Source: an uncultured Croceitalea sp.
GTDB lineage: Bacteria > Bacteroidota > Bacteroidia > Flavobacteriales > Flavobacteriaceae
Direction of reading: 5' to 3'
DNA length: 64,000 bases
NCBI GenBank assembly: GCA_947494805.1
Contig: CANLWK010000001.1
Location: 372,001-436,000, forward strand
The translations under genes and the position numbers were made by a program. Below, piece by piece: positions 19,014 to 27,600 of this stretch. The notes beneath the pieces were generated by a model that saw nothing but the letters and a program-made list of their open reading frames with translations, ran no database searches and was not told the origin of the DNA. The first letter of the stretch is position 1; each line of letters opens with the position of its first letter.

Positions 19014-19044
19014 TTTCCAAATAGCAGCTAAAAATTTATATTTG
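19014..19044 (+). promoter_or_regulatory. Promoter of the TerB-like gene
   Basis: TATATTTG at 19037-19044 matches TAnnTTTG exactly; TTTC at 19014-19017 is a one-mismatch -33 element with a 19-bp spacer. Transcription would begin near 19051, twelve nucleotides before the ATG at 19063. Confidence 0.55.
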
Positions 19045-19062
19045 CGCAACTAAATTTAAGAC

Positions 19063-19485
19063 ATGCCCATAATTGATTTATACGAGCACGGAGAACAGCA
19101 ACATAATTTGGCACATTTCGCAACTTTGGCCAGTTTAGCAGCAGTTGACGGTGAGATTAACCCTGAAGAGAAAGCTATTCTTGACAAGTTTGCCTTTAAG
19201 TTGAACATCACTGATGCAGAATATAAAGAGGTTATGAAAAAGGATAACAAATATCCTATTCAAACCCCACACAGTGGTGAAAAAAGATTGAAGCGTCTTT
19301 TTGAGTTCTTTCAAATGGCTTTTGCAGATCAATCAATGGACAATGATCAGAAAAAGTTCATTATGCGCTATGCTGTAGCATTGGGTTATGCACCTGATAC
19401 CGCAGAAAAGATGATTGAAAAATCGTTGGATATTTTTTGTGGTAGAATTGCTTTTGAAGATTACCAATACTTGATGGACAAGTAA
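19063..19485 (+). CDS. TerB-like (tellurite resistance) family protein
   Basis: A 140-residue all-helical cytosolic protein. The pattern LASLAAVDGEINPEEKAIL (about residues 24-42) followed by a second helical half with FADQSMDNDQKKFI is typical of the TerB/DjlA N-terminal fold with acidic metal-binding loops. No ter operon genes are present around it, so a role in tellurite resistance should not be assumed. It is a single-gene unit with its own promoter, converging on fbp with two bases between the stop codons. Confidence 0.75.
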   Translation: MPIIDLYEHGEQQHNLAHFATLASLAAVDGEINPEEKAILDKFAFKLNITDAEYKEVMKKDNKYPIQTPHSGEKRLKRLFEFFQMAFADQSMDNDQKKFIMRYAVALGYAPDTAEKMIEKSLDIFCGRIAFEDYQYLMDK

Positions 19486-19487
19486 CC

Positions 19488-20495
19488 TTAATGGTACTTG
19501 TTTAAAAACTCTTGTAGTTTCTCAACCATCTTACGACTTCCGCAGAAAAAGGGCACGCGTTGGTGCAGCTCCGTTGGTATAATATCCATTATGCGGTTCT
19601 TGCCCCCAATGGCCATTCCATTTGCCTGTTCGGCAATAAAGGCCATGGGATTGCATTCATACAGCAATCGTAGTTTTCCACTTTGCGAAACACTGCTTTT
19701 AGGATACATATAGATGCCACCTTTGATCATGTTTCTGTGAAAATCAGAAACAAGCGAACCTATATATCGCGATGTATAAGGCCTATCTCCCTCTTCTTCT
19801 TGGCAGTATTTGATATAATCTTTTACACCTTGCAAAAAGTGTGTATAGTTGCCCTCATTGACCGAATAGATTTTCCCGGTTTCGGGAAATTGCATATTCG
19901 GATGTGATAGGTAAAAGGTACCCAGAGCGGGGTTTAGGGTAAAGCCATTGACACCTGCGCCAGTGGTGTACACCAACATGGTAGAGGTACCGTAAACTAC
20001 GTAGCCCGCAGCAACCTGTTGATTGCCGGGTTGCAGAAAATCTTGTAATTGCACAGGGGTGCCTACAGGGGTAATTCTTCTGTAGATTGAAAAAATAGTA
20101 CCCACAGAGACGTTGACGTCAATATTTGAAGAACCATCCAAAGGGTCTATTAATACGACGTATTTGTTTTGGTGCTTTTCGTCATTACTGTTAATGGTGA
20201 TAAAGCTATCTTCTTCTTCAGAAGCAATACCACAGACAATTTCCCTATTGGTGAGTGTTTGAATAAATTTTTCATTCGCAAAAACATCTAACTTCTGTTG
20301 GTCTTCGCCCTGAATGTTGGTGTCACCCACAGCACCAATGACATCGACGAGACCAGCTTTGTTGACCTCGTGATTGACCACTTTTGCCGCTAAACGAATG
20401 GCATTGATGAGCTTAGATAGTTCACCAGAAGAATATTGGAATGATGATTGGTTTTCAATGATAAACTCTCCGAGCGTCTGATTTTTCCGTACCAT
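19488..20495 (-). CDS. fbp: Fructose-1,6-bisphosphatase, class I
   Basis: A 335-residue gluconeogenic enzyme converting fructose-1,6-bisphosphate to fructose-6-phosphate. The class I signature is intact: [19 protein letters not shown] (metal and substrate binding), preceded by GEEDSF-like SEEEDSF, and YSVNEGNY plus the C-terminal [18 protein letters not shown]. The start is placed at the ATG at 20495 ([11 protein letters not shown]); an in-frame TTG at 20522 would add nine unlikely residues. Length is normal. It is a single gene facing away from the acetyltransferase at 20608. Confidence 0.95.
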   Translation of the reverse strand: MVRKNQTLGEFIIENQSSFQYSSGELSKLINAIRLAAKVVNHEVNKAGLVDVIGAVGDTNIQGEDQQKLDVFANEKFIQTLTNREIVCGIASEEEDSFITINSNDEKHQNKYVVLIDPLDGSSNIDVNVSVGTIFSIYRRITPVGTPVQLQDFLQPGNQQVAAGYVVYGTSTMLVYTTGAGVNGFTLNPALGTFYLSHPNMQFPETGKIYSVNEGNYTHFLQGVKDYIKYCQEEEGDRPYTSRYIGSLVSDFHRNMIKGGIYMYPKSSVSQSGKLRLLYECNPMAFIAEQANGMAIGGKNRIMDIIPTELHQRVPFFCGSRKMVEKLQEFLNKYH

Positions 20496-20607
20496 TAAAA
20501 TACTGTTGTAATTTGAGCACAAATATCGCGCATTTTGTGATACTACAACGTTTTCGCGAAGTTATTGTTGTTTTATATTATAACTAATTGTTTTATTTGT
20601 AACAGTT

Positions 20608-21084
20608 ATGGAATATGTAATTAGAGATGCCGTTAAAGGTGACATGCCAAGGGTACTTGAATTGATTCAAGAACTTGCGAATTTTGAAAAAGAACCTCAT
20701 GCGGTTTTAGTGACCCTTGAAGAATTGACCGAAGCTGGGTTCGGTGAAAAACCATTGTACCATTGTTTTGTGGCGGTGGTCGCCGATGAGTTGGTGGGTA
20801 TGGCTTTGATATATCCGAGGTATTCAACATGGCGTGGCCCGGTAATTCATTTAGAAGATTTAATTGTCACCCAGAAAATGCGTGGTACGGGCATTGGCTC
20901 TGCACTATTAGAGCGCGTAGTACGTTATGGAAAGGATAAAGGTGTTCGTAGAATAGGATGGGAGGTATTGGACTGGAATGAACCGGCAATACAGTTCTAC
21001 GAAAGTAAAGGCGCCAATGTCATGCGCGATTGGGATGTCGTACAGCTCGATGAAGAGGGGATGAATAAGTTTTTAATAGAATAA
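20608..21084 (+). CDS. GNAT acetyltransferase, diamine/spermidine acetyltransferase-like
   Basis: A 158-residue GNAT protein. The acetyl-CoA motif A is RGTGIGSALLERV (about residues 92-104). The surrounding pattern, YSTWRGPVIHLEDLIV and WEVLDWNEPAIQFYESKGA, is that of the SSAT-like (spermidine/spermine N1-acetyltransferase) subgroup. The actual amine substrate is not determined by these motifs. Aspartate kinase follows after 58 bp on the same strand. Confidence 0.85.
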   Translation: MEYVIRDAVKGDMPRVLELIQELANFEKEPHAVLVTLEELTEAGFGEKPLYHCFVAVVADELVGMALIYPRYSTWRGPVIHLEDLIVTQKMRGTGIGSALLERVVRYGKDKGVRRIGWEVLDWNEPAIQFYESKGANVMRDWDVVQLDEEGMNKFLIE

Positions 21085-21142
21085 AACCGTCCGTTCGAAC
21101 GCCCTTTTGTTACATAGGCGCTAGATCTGATAGCATTAGTTT

Positions 21143-22393
21143 ATGAGAATATTCAAGTTTGGAGGAGCATCAGTGAAGGATGCTGAAGGAGTAAAAAATG
21201 TAGTGGCCGTTCTTAAAGAAACCGGTCATGCCGATACACTATTGGTCATCTCGGCGATGGGAAAGACGACCAATGCCATGGAGGCTATTGTCAATGCCTA
21301 TTTTGACCGTCGAAATGGATTGGAAGAAGCCATTCAAGTCGTTGTCGATAACCACAAAAGCATTGTCAATGAGCTCTTCGAAGCCAAGAACCACGACGTT
21401 CACCACGCTGTAAATGCTCTGATAGAAGAGTTTCGCGGATTCTTAATGTGGAACAAGTCACCAAAGTATGCCTTTGTTTATGATCAAGTAGTGGGCTATG
21501 GTGAACTTTTATCCACTACCATTGTAAGTGCCTATCTAAACGAGGTAGGATTAAAAAACCATTGGCTTGATGTACGTGAATTGATAAAGACAGACAATAA
21601 TTATAGAGATGCACAGGTCAACTGGGAGCAGACGCAGAAAAGTGTTATGACCAATGTAAATATGGGCGAACTCAACATCACCCAAGGGTTTTTGGGCAGC
21701 GACGAAAACAATTTCACCACGACTTTGGGCCGTGAGGGATCTGATTATACTGCAGCAATTTTGGCTTATTGTCTAAAGGCTGATTCGGTAACTATTTGGA
21801 AGGATGTTCCAGGGGTATTGAATGCCGACCCCAGACATTTTCAAGACACTGAACTATTACACGAAATATCATACCGTGAAGCGATAGAGTTAGCATTTTA
21901 TGGGGCTACGGTCATTCACCCAAAGACTTTACAGCCTTTGCAGGGCCAAGAAATTCCATTGCATGTAAAGTCTTTTATAAATCCTAAGGAAAGGGGAACC
22001 ACAGTAGGTAGGGGGGTTAAAATATCACCAGAGATACCATGTTTCATCGTTAAAAAAGAACAGGTCTTGCTCAAGCTTTCTTCTTTGGATTTTTCATTCA
22101 TTGTCGAAGAAAATATGAGTGAGATTTTCAAATTGTTCCATGACCATCGTCTAAAGGTTGACCTTATTCAGAACTCTGCCATTAGCTTTTCGGTTTGTTT
22201 GGATAACAAGTTCAATGGCCTAAAAGAAGTATTGCCACTTTTAGAAAGAAAATTTAAGGTTACCTGCCATGAAAATGTCTCGTTATATACCATTCGACAT
22301 TTTGATGAAAACTCTGTGGCCCACATTTTAAATGGTTATTCCGTGCTTGTTGAACAACGTGGTAAAGAAACGGTGCAGTTGGTGGTAAAATGA
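21143..22393 (+). CDS. Aspartate kinase (monofunctional)
   Basis: A 416-residue aspartokinase, the first step of the Lys/Thr/Met pathway. The N-terminal KFGGASVKD (about 5-13) binds substrate, and TTLGREGSDYTAAI (about 193-206) and KDVPGVLNADPRH are kinase core motifs. The C-terminal ~110 residues (after about 300) form two ACT domains for feedback control. The length fits a single-function enzyme without a fused homoserine dehydrogenase. The acyltransferase gene at 22457 follows 63 bp later and may share the transcript. Which isozyme it is (lysC or thrA-like) cannot be decided from this alone. Confidence 0.93.
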   Translation: MRIFKFGGASVKDAEGVKNVVAVLKETGHADTLLVISAMGKTTNAMEAIVNAYFDRRNGLEEAIQVVVDNHKSIVNELFEAKNHDVHHAVNALIEEFRGFLMWNKSPKYAFVYDQVVGYGELLSTTIVSAYLNEVGLKNHWLDVRELIKTDNNYRDAQVNWEQTQKSVMTNVNMGELNITQGFLGSDENNFTTTLGREGSDYTAAILAYCLKADSVTIWKDVPGVLNADPRHFQDTELLHEISYREAIELAFYGATVIHPKTLQPLQGQEIPLHVKSFINPKERGTTVGRGVKISPEIPCFIVKKEQVLLKLSSLDFSFIVEENMSEIFKLFHDHRLKVDLIQNSAISFSVCLDNKFNGLKEVLPLLERKFKVTCHENVSLYTIRHFDENSVAHILNGYSVLVEQRGKETVQLVVK

Positions 22394-22456
22394 GTTGTAT
22401 AGCTACCTGACAATGCCCGTATTTTTCTATATTTACCGTTACCTAATGAAGTAAGT

Positions 22457-24259
22457 ATGGGGTTGGTTTCGGCGAAAGAGGTTGCAAAGGTCATTAACGT
22501 TGACAGGTATGGATTTTTGGGCACGTTCATTGGTTGGCTGCTTATGGTGGTGACCAAGATTACTTCAATAAACCGTTTTTACGATAATAACAAAGAATTA
22601 GGCGGTCGCGATTTTCTAGATGCCATTCTCGATTACTACGAAATCGACTTTGAAATACCTGAAGAAGACTTTAAGCGATTACCAAAAGATGGATCCTTTA
22701 TCACTATCAGCAATCATCCGTTAGGAGGTATTGATGGGGTGTTGCTTTTAAAATTGATGCTGGACCAACGTGAGGATTTTAAGATTATAGCCAACTTTTT
22801 GTTACATCGCATTGAACCGATGAAACAGTTTATTATGCCCGTGAATCCTTTTGAAAACCATAAGGACGCCAAAAGTAGTATTGCCGGATTTAAAAATGCC
22901 ATTCAACATATTAGAGATGGTCATCCATTGGGCCTTTTTCCGGCCGGTGAAGTTTCTACGTATCGCGATGGCAAATTGGTAGTGGACAAACCTTGGGAAG
23001 AAGCTGCCCTCAAATTGATTCGAAAAGCTGAGGTACCCGTAGTACCCATATATTTTCACGCCAAGAACAGCCGTTTGTTTTATCGCCTTTCTAAAATGAA
23101 CGACGTATTTAGAACCGCGAAACTACCCTCTGAGGTAACCAGCCAACGTCGCAGGCCCATTAAAGTACGTATAGGACAGCCTATTTCAGTGAAAACGCAA
23201 CAAGAAGAAGCGACACTTGAAGACTTTTCAGATTTATTGCGAAAGAAAACGTACCTGCTGGCGAATGTTTTCGAAAAAGAACGCTTGATTGATAAAGTGC
23301 CGACATCTTTAAAGATTCCGAAAACTCCACAGAAGATTGCCTCTGCCGTACGAACTGAGGTAATCGAAGGTGAAATTGACAAGCTAAGGGAGAAGGATTG
23401 CCGTCTTTTACAAAGTAAGAACTATGAGGTATTCTTGGCGCAAGAAAAGGATATGCCCTTTATTTTAAAGGAAATCGGACGTCAGCGTGAGGTGACCTTT
23501 AGGGCTATTGGTGAGGGGACCAATAAATCCATTGATTTGGACCAGTTCGATGCCTATTATCACCACTTGTTCTTATGGGATGATGTTGAAAAGAAGATTG
23601 TAGGGGCCTATCGCATGGGACTGGGAGCCGATATTTTTAAGGCCTATGGTATCGATGGATTCTATTTGCAGGACCTCTTTCGGTTTGAACCCGAATTATA
23701 CGGAATGATGGCAAAGTCCATTGAGATGGGCCGTGCCTACATTACCGCTGAGTACCAGCAGAAACCCATGCCGTTGTTTTTGCTTTGGAAAGGTATTGTG
23801 CATACCACACTACGTTTTCCAGAGCATAAGTATTTGATTGGTGGGGTAAGCATCAGTAACCAGTTTTCGAACTTTTCAAAGTCGTTGATGATTGAATTTA
23901 TGAAGTCGAATTATTGGGATCCTTATGTAGCCCAATATGTACATCCAAAGAAAGAGTTTAAGGTAAAGCTTAAAGACGCGGACAAAGAATTCATTTTTGA
24001 TGAGACCCAAGCCGACCTTAATAAATTTGACAAACTGATTGAAGAGGTAGAGCCTGGCAGTCTTCGGCTTCCGGTATTGATTAAAAAGTATATCAAACAA
24101 AATGCGCGTATGGTAGCCTTTAATGTTGATCCTCTGTTCAACAATTCCGTAGACGGGTTGATGTACATTAGAATAGCAGATTTGCCCGAAAGCACGGTCA
24201 AGCCGGTTATGGAAGAATTTCAAGCCGAATTAGAACGAAAGCATGCCGAGGTTAAATAA
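22457..24259 (+). CDS. olsF: Bifunctional O-/N-acyltransferase, OlsF-like (aminolipid synthesis)
   Basis: A 600-residue fusion. Residues about 70-290 are a PlsC-type lysophospholipid acyltransferase with SNHPLGGIDG (a variant of the NHx4D box) and FPAGEVSTYRDG. Residues about 320-560 are a hemolysin/OlsB-type GNAT N-acyltransferase with REVTFRAIGEGTNKSIDLDQ and YRMGLGADIF. This order matches OlsF, which makes ornithine lipids in Serratia and Flavobacterium johnsoniae by N-acylating the amino acid and then O-acylating the lyso-lipid. In other Bacteroidota two proteins (GlsB and GlsA) do this for glycine lipids, so the head group here could be ornithine, glycine or another amino acid. The last 17 nt overlap the next gene. 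Confidence 0.85.
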   Translation: MGLVSAKEVAKVINVDRYGFLGTFIGWLLMVVTKITSINRFYDNNKELGGRDFLDAILDYYEIDFEIPEEDFKRLPKDGSFITISNHPLGGIDGVLLLKLMLDQREDFKIIANFLLHRIEPMKQFIMPVNPFENHKDAKSSIAGFKNAIQHIRDGHPLGLFPAGEVSTYRDGKLVVDKPWEEAALKLIRKAEVPVVPIYFHAKNSRLFYRLSKMNDVFRTAKLPSEVTSQRRRPIKVRIGQPISVKTQQEEATLEDFSDLLRKKTYLLANVFEKERLIDKVPTSLKIPKTPQKIASAVRTEVIEGEIDKLREKDCRLLQSKNYEVFLAQEKDMPFILKEIGRQREVTFRAIGEGTNKSIDLDQFDAYYHHLFLWDDVEKKIVGAYRMGLGADIFKAYGIDGFYLQDLFRFEPELYGMMAKSIEMGRAYITAEYQQKPMPLFLLWKGIVHTTLRFPEHKYLIGGVSISNQFSNFSKSLMIEFMKSNYWDPYVAQYVHPKKEFKVKLKDADKEFIFDETQADLNKFDKLIEEVEPGSLRLPVLIKKYIKQNARMVAFNVDPLFNNSVDGLMYIRIADLPESTVKPVMEEFQAELERKHAEVK

Positions 24260-25259
24260 TGTATCAAAAATATTGATGCTTCTCTTTTATTTGGGCCATT
24301 ATGCCGTGTTTGGTCAAGAAACTACCATTAGTGGCGAAGTAATAGCTGAAAAAAGCGGGGAGCCTATAATTGGTGCTACGATTTTTTATGATGGAAGCTC
24401 ATTGGGCACAATTACAGATATCGATGGAAAGTTCAAATTGACAACTAAAAATGTTATTTATGCTCCACTGGTGGTGCGTTCTCTTGGTTTTGAAACGGCC
24501 TATCTTCCTAACCTCGACACTTCCTTTATACGAGTACCTATGAAGGAGGCCGCCATTGCACTGTCCGAGGTTGTATTAGAACCTGACACTTGGTCACGGG
24601 CCAAAAAATTAAAGGTTTTTCGACGAGAGTTTCTCGGATTTGGAAGACATCGCTGTATCATTGAGAACGAGAACGATATACGCCTTTATTATAACAAAGC
24701 TAAGAAAACATTGTACGCCTACGCTGAAAACCCCATCCTTATAAGGAACAAGAAACTTGGTTATGAAGTTATCTATGATCTTAAGGATTTTGAATTGAGC
24801 TTAAACTATGATTCTGCAGAAACAGACGCAGTAAGGCAGATTTTATATGCGGGTACGATGCAGTTCAAAGATTTGCCTGAAAAGAATAATCTGTATAAAA
24901 AACGAAGACAAAAGGCCTATTTTGGATCTAAATTGCACTTTTTTCGTGCTCTCTATGCTGATCGCTTGACCGATGAAGGCTTTAGTTTTTACCTCCGTGG
25001 TTTTATTGTTCCTTTAGATAAGGTCTTTAGCGTCAAGATGGTTGACAAATTTTTGGTCGTTTCACGTATTCAAAAAAGTGGAAAGCTCGGAGTATTTTAT
25101 AAGGACAATTTACTTTCATCACTTCATCTAGAAATGGATGAATTTAAAGTAGATGCGTATGGAAATCATTCGCCTGCCTACGGATTGCTATTTAGTGGTA
25201 GTATGGGTGAGAATCGTATTGCACAAACGCTACCTATCGATTATGAGGTGCCGGATTAA
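24243..25259 (+). CDS. Secreted carboxypeptidase-regulatory-like domain protein
   Basis: A 338-residue exported protein with signal peptide (MPRLNNVSKILMLLFYLGHY, ending near VFGQ). Residues 27-110 form the carboxypeptidase-regulatory-like beta-sandwich (TISGEVIAEKSGEPIIGAT, GTITDIDGKFKL), and the rest is beta-rich without recognised catalytic residues. The domain plan resembles the protein at 7865. The start at 24243 overlaps the acyltransferase gene by 17 nt, giving the n-region its arginine and lysine; ATG at 24276 would remove them. The gene ends in a 4-nt overlap with the convergent arsC stop. Confidence 0.7.
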   Translation: MPRLNNVSKILMLLFYLGHYAVFGQETTISGEVIAEKSGEPIIGATIFYDGSSLGTITDIDGKFKLTTKNVIYAPLVVRSLGFETAYLPNLDTSFIRVPMKEAAIALSEVVLEPDTWSRAKKLKVFRREFLGFGRHRCIIENENDIRLYYNKAKKTLYAYAENPILIRNKKLGYEVIYDLKDFELSLNYDSAETDAVRQILYAGTMQFKDLPEKNNLYKKRRQKAYFGSKLHFFRALYADRLTDEGFSFYLRGFIVPLDKVFSVKMVDKFLVVSRIQKSGKLGVFYKDNLLSSLHLEMDEFKVDAYGNHSPAYGLLFSGSMGENRIAQTLPIDYEVPD

Positions 25260-25681
25260 GAATTGACCAATTCTTCTTTCACCAAAGTTTCACAGAACTC
25301 TTTGATTTCATTTCGTGCTTTTAAAAAAGCTGCATGCTTCTCTTGATTAGTTCCTTTGACTTTAGAGGGGTCAAAGAAGTTATGGTGAATCCGTTCGGCG
25401 TTTTGTGCAGCAATGAAAGGGCAATTTTCTTTGGCGTGATCACAGACCGTGATAATATAATCCCATGCTATACCTTTATATTCATCTACATGGTTTGAGG
25501 TATGGTGTGTAATGTCAATACCATCTTCTTTCATAATGCCCACCGCACCTGGATTTAGACCATGGGTCTCAATACCTGCGCTGTACACTTTGGCCAGGTC
25601 TTTTTGAAAGTACTCTAAATAACCATGGGCCATTTGACTTCTACACGAATTACCCGTGCATAAAACTAGAATGTTTTTCAT
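25256..25681 (-). CDS. arsC: Arsenate reductase, LMW-phosphatase type
   Basis: A 141-residue protein of the low-molecular-weight tyrosine phosphatase fold used by thioredoxin-linked arsenate reductases. The P-loop is CTGNSCRS at residues 8-15. A second pair, CDHAKENCP, carries the additional redox cysteines of this class, and HHNFFDPSK supplies the catalytic aspartate (DP). It is the last gene of the minus-strand ars operon, 9 bp after the acetyltransferase gene. It reduces As(V) to As(III), which normally needs an export pump; none is found in this window. Confidence 0.88.
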   Translation of the reverse strand: MKNILVLCTGNSCRSQMAHGYLEYFQKDLAKVYSAGIETHGLNPGAVGIMKEDGIDITHHTSNHVDEYKGIAWDYIITVCDHAKENCPFIAAQNAERIHHNFFDPSKVKGTNQEKHAAFLKARNEIKEFCETLVKEELVNS

Positions 25682-25690
25682 TTTTATTAT

Positions 25691-26185
25691 TTAATCGTTA
25701 CCTACAATTGCACTTCTTCTCTCAAATAAGAGGTTATCCTTCCAGACACCGGTTATGGTCTTTCCTATACGTTCCCGTCTTCCCAGAAGACGAAAACCAA
25801 CAGTTTTATGCAGTTGGATGCTAGCTTCATTTTCAGGAAAAATTCCAGATTGTAATGTCCAATATCCCGCAGCTTCACTTGCGGCGATGAGTTGCACCAT
25901 AAGGGCCTTGCCAACGCCCAAACCTCTATTGCCTGCACCGATATACACGCTGACTTCTGCAACACCACCATAGACGCAACGACTCGAAACTGGTGATAGG
26001 GCCGCCCATCCTAAAATGTGACCGTCATTTTCAGCAACCAAGCGACACTCATGAACATGTGAACTATTCCATTTTTCATAATTGGGCAGTTCACTTTCAA
26101 AGGTGGCATATCCAGTAGCGATACCTTCACTATAGATTTTGGCTACCTGGGGCCAATCTTCTGCCGTCATGGGTCTTATGGTCAT
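25691..26185 (-). CDS. GNAT N-acetyltransferase of the ArsN1/PAT type
   Basis: A 164-residue GNAT protein. MTIRPMTAEDWPQVAKIY and GIATGYATFES are the N-terminal hallmarks of the phosphinothricin acetyltransferase group; the acetyl-CoA loop is GNRGLGVGKALM (about residues 86-97). In arsenic operons the related ArsN1 enzyme acetylates arsinothricin, an organoarsenical antibiotic. Its position between arsC and the DUF6428/arsR genes supports this role here, but a generic PAT-like or methionine sulfoximine acetyltransferase cannot be excluded. The spacing is 21 bp to the upstream gene. Confidence 0.75.
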   Translation of the reverse strand: MTIRPMTAEDWPQVAKIYSEGIATGYATFESELPNYEKWNSSHVHECRLVAENDGHILGWAALSPVSSRCVYGGVAEVSVYIGAGNRGLGVGKALMVQLIAASEAAGYWTLQSGIFPENEASIQLHKTVGFRLLGRRERIGKTITGVWKDNLLFERRSAIVGND

Positions 26186-26206
26186 TTCAAAACCATTTTA
26201 GCAATT

Positions 26207-26695
26207 CTAACAGCAACCGCTACCAGGGGCACAATTTGCTGCTACGGTAACTTCAGCTTCTTCAGTAACGCCACAAGTTTCTTTCGCTTTACAGTCCGTT
26301 TTTTCTATTGCAAGTTTAACAACAAATTGTTTGTCATTCCAGACAACATCGTTAACAAATAGTTGCGCAGTGTGAAAGCTATTGTTACTATATTCAAACT
26401 TGACCTCGGCATCCCTGACCATAGGTTTGATTCGGTCAACCTTATTAAGGATGCTCAGGGCCTTGAATGCTGTCATGAATTCAGTCTTGTCTTTTTCCTT
26501 AGGACTTTCCCATAATTGAACAATGGTCTCTTTCCAAAAATCGATATTGGCGCCACAATCAACAGCATCGACTGTGATGTTTTTAATTTCGGTGATATGG
26601 TAATTGGCACCGACATATTGCCCTGGAGCATATTCAAACAACAACGCTTTGTTCTTGTGCAGATTTAGTAATTCTAACAGCTCATTTGTCTTCAT
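26207..26695 (-). CDS. DUF6428-like protein of the ars operon
   Basis: A 162-residue soluble protein that typically accompanies ArsR genes in Bacteroidota; function is not established. Its C-terminus is cysteine-rich, with CKAKETCG and a terminal ANCAPGSGCC, which could bind trivalent arsenic or another thiophilic metalloid. The start ATG at 26695 lies two nucleotides after the arsR stop codon; an upstream in-frame extension to 26761 would overlap arsR and is rejected. The N-terminal half begins with NELLELLNLHKNKALLFEYA. Confidence 0.65.
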   Translation of the reverse strand: MKTNELLELLNLHKNKALLFEYAPGQYVGANYHITEIKNITVDAVDCGANIDFWKETIVQLWESPKEKDKTEFMTAFKALSILNKVDRIKPMVRDAEVKFEYSNNSFHTAQLFVNDVVWNDKQFVVKLAIEKTDCKAKETCGVTEEAEVTVAANCAPGSGCC

Positions 26696-26697
26696 GG

Positions 26698-27021
26698 TTA
26701 ACAGCAATTTTGATTGATATTTGAAAAAAAGGTATTGAAAGCGTTTTGCAGCGCAGCCCATCTTTCACGATCGATACAATAGCAAAGGTTTTTACCTTCA
26801 AAGGTTCCTTTTAAAAGACCAATTTTTTTTATCTCGTTTAAATGTTGTGAAATGGTGGGCTGTGCCAGGCCAATGACATCGACCAAATCGGTACAGATGC
26901 AATTGTCTTGTTTACTGATATACTCAAGAATGGCGATTCGTGCAGGATGTGATAGTACCTTGGCTGCATTGGCCAATTCGTTGTGCGATACGGAAAACAA
27001 TTGTGTTTTTGAAACTCCCAC
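26698..27021 (-). CDS. arsR: ArsR/SmtB family metalloregulator
   Basis: A 107-residue winged-helix repressor. The recognition region reads HPARIAILEYISKQDNCICTDL and GLAQPTISQHLNEIKKIGLL. The cysteines in NCICTDL (residues about 40-42) sit where arsenic-sensing ArsR proteins bind metalloid, and the C-terminus ends in NQNCC, another cysteine pair. It starts with GTG at 27021. A 16-bp palindrome upstream is the probable operator. It is the first gene of the arsR-DUF6428-acetyltransferase-arsC unit and should repress it in the absence of arsenite. Confidence 0.9.
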   Translation of the reverse strand: MGVSKTQLFSVSHNELANAAKVLSHPARIAILEYISKQDNCICTDLVDVIGLAQPTISQHLNEIKKIGLLKGTFEGKNLCYCIDRERWAALQNAFNTFFSNINQNCC

Positions 27022-27033
27022 TTTAATTAATTT

Positions 27034-27049
27034 TAATATTGCAATATTA
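27034..27049 (-). promoter_or_regulatory. ArsR operator palindrome
   Basis: TAATATTGCAATATTA is a perfect 16-bp palindrome just upstream of the GTG start of arsR. On the minus strand TAATATTG inside it is one mismatch from the TAnnTTTG -7 box, so bound repressor would cover the promoter. Confidence 0.65.
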
Positions 27050-27067
27050 CGATGATATATTTAAATA

Positions 27068-27099
27068 AAAAAGGTTAGCAATATTTTTCTAACCTTTTT
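27068..27099 (-). terminator. Terminator of the TM2 gene
   Basis: AAAAAGGTTAG (27068-27078) and CTAACCTTTTT (27089-27099) form a perfect 11-bp stem with a 10-nt loop. On the minus strand it follows the TM2 gene by about 8 bp and precedes the ars promoter, separating the two units. T runs flank both sides. Confidence 0.75.
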
Positions 27100-27106
27100 C
27101 TAGTTT

Positions 27107-27547
27107 TTAGAACCAAGGTTTTTTACCTACTTGGTACGTATTATAGAACTCTTCATCAGACTTGGTCAAATAAATGATGCCTTCTATCAAACCAATAATC
27201 CAAGTTGCCATAAGAAGAAAATAACCTACAACAAAACATGCAGTGGCATAGCCAACTATTGTAGTGACCAAAAGAATCACTCCTTCTTTTTGATAGCCTA
27301 AAATAAACTTATGAACACCAAGTGAGCCAAAAATGATTGCCAAGATTCCTGCAAGTATTTTTTTGTTTTCTCCCCCACCTACAGCTTTGTTCAAACCATC
27401 GCTGAATTCACCGGCTGTTTTTTTGGCTTCATCTGCAAAGTCACCTGCAGCCTCTTTGGCATCACCTGCAGCTTCTTTCGCAGCATCTTTTGCTTTGTCA
27501 AAAGCTTCTTCGGCCTTATCTCCTAAATCTTTGTTTTCTTCAGACAT
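27107..27547 (-). CDS. TM2 domain protein with LEA-like repeat region
   Basis: A 146-residue protein with two parts. The N-terminal ~55 residues are an alanine/lysine/glutamate-rich amphipathic helix with 11-residue-like repeats (KEAAGDAKEAAGDFADEAKK), similar to LEA or apolipoprotein-like sequences. The C-terminal part is a TM2 domain with two membrane helices (about 62-85 and 88-120), including the GVHKFILGYQKEG turn. Function of TM2 proteins in bacteria is unknown. The terminator at 27068 closes this unit. Confidence 0.8.
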   Translation of the reverse strand: MSEENKDLGDKAEEAFDKAKDAAKEAAGDAKEAAGDFADEAKKTAGEFSDGLNKAVGGGENKKILAGILAIIFGSLGVHKFILGYQKEGVILLVTTIVGYATACFVVGYFLLMATWIIGLIEGIIYLTKSDEEFYNTYQVGKKPWF

Positions 27548-27600
27548 AATTTTAAATTGTTGGTTAATTGAAGTATTAAAAATAGGAAATTTTCTGCTTG

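Noticed and set aside
21092-21101. CGTTCGAACG palindrome as a terminator after the acetyltransferase
   Set aside because: The stem is too short and no T run follows at the right distance.
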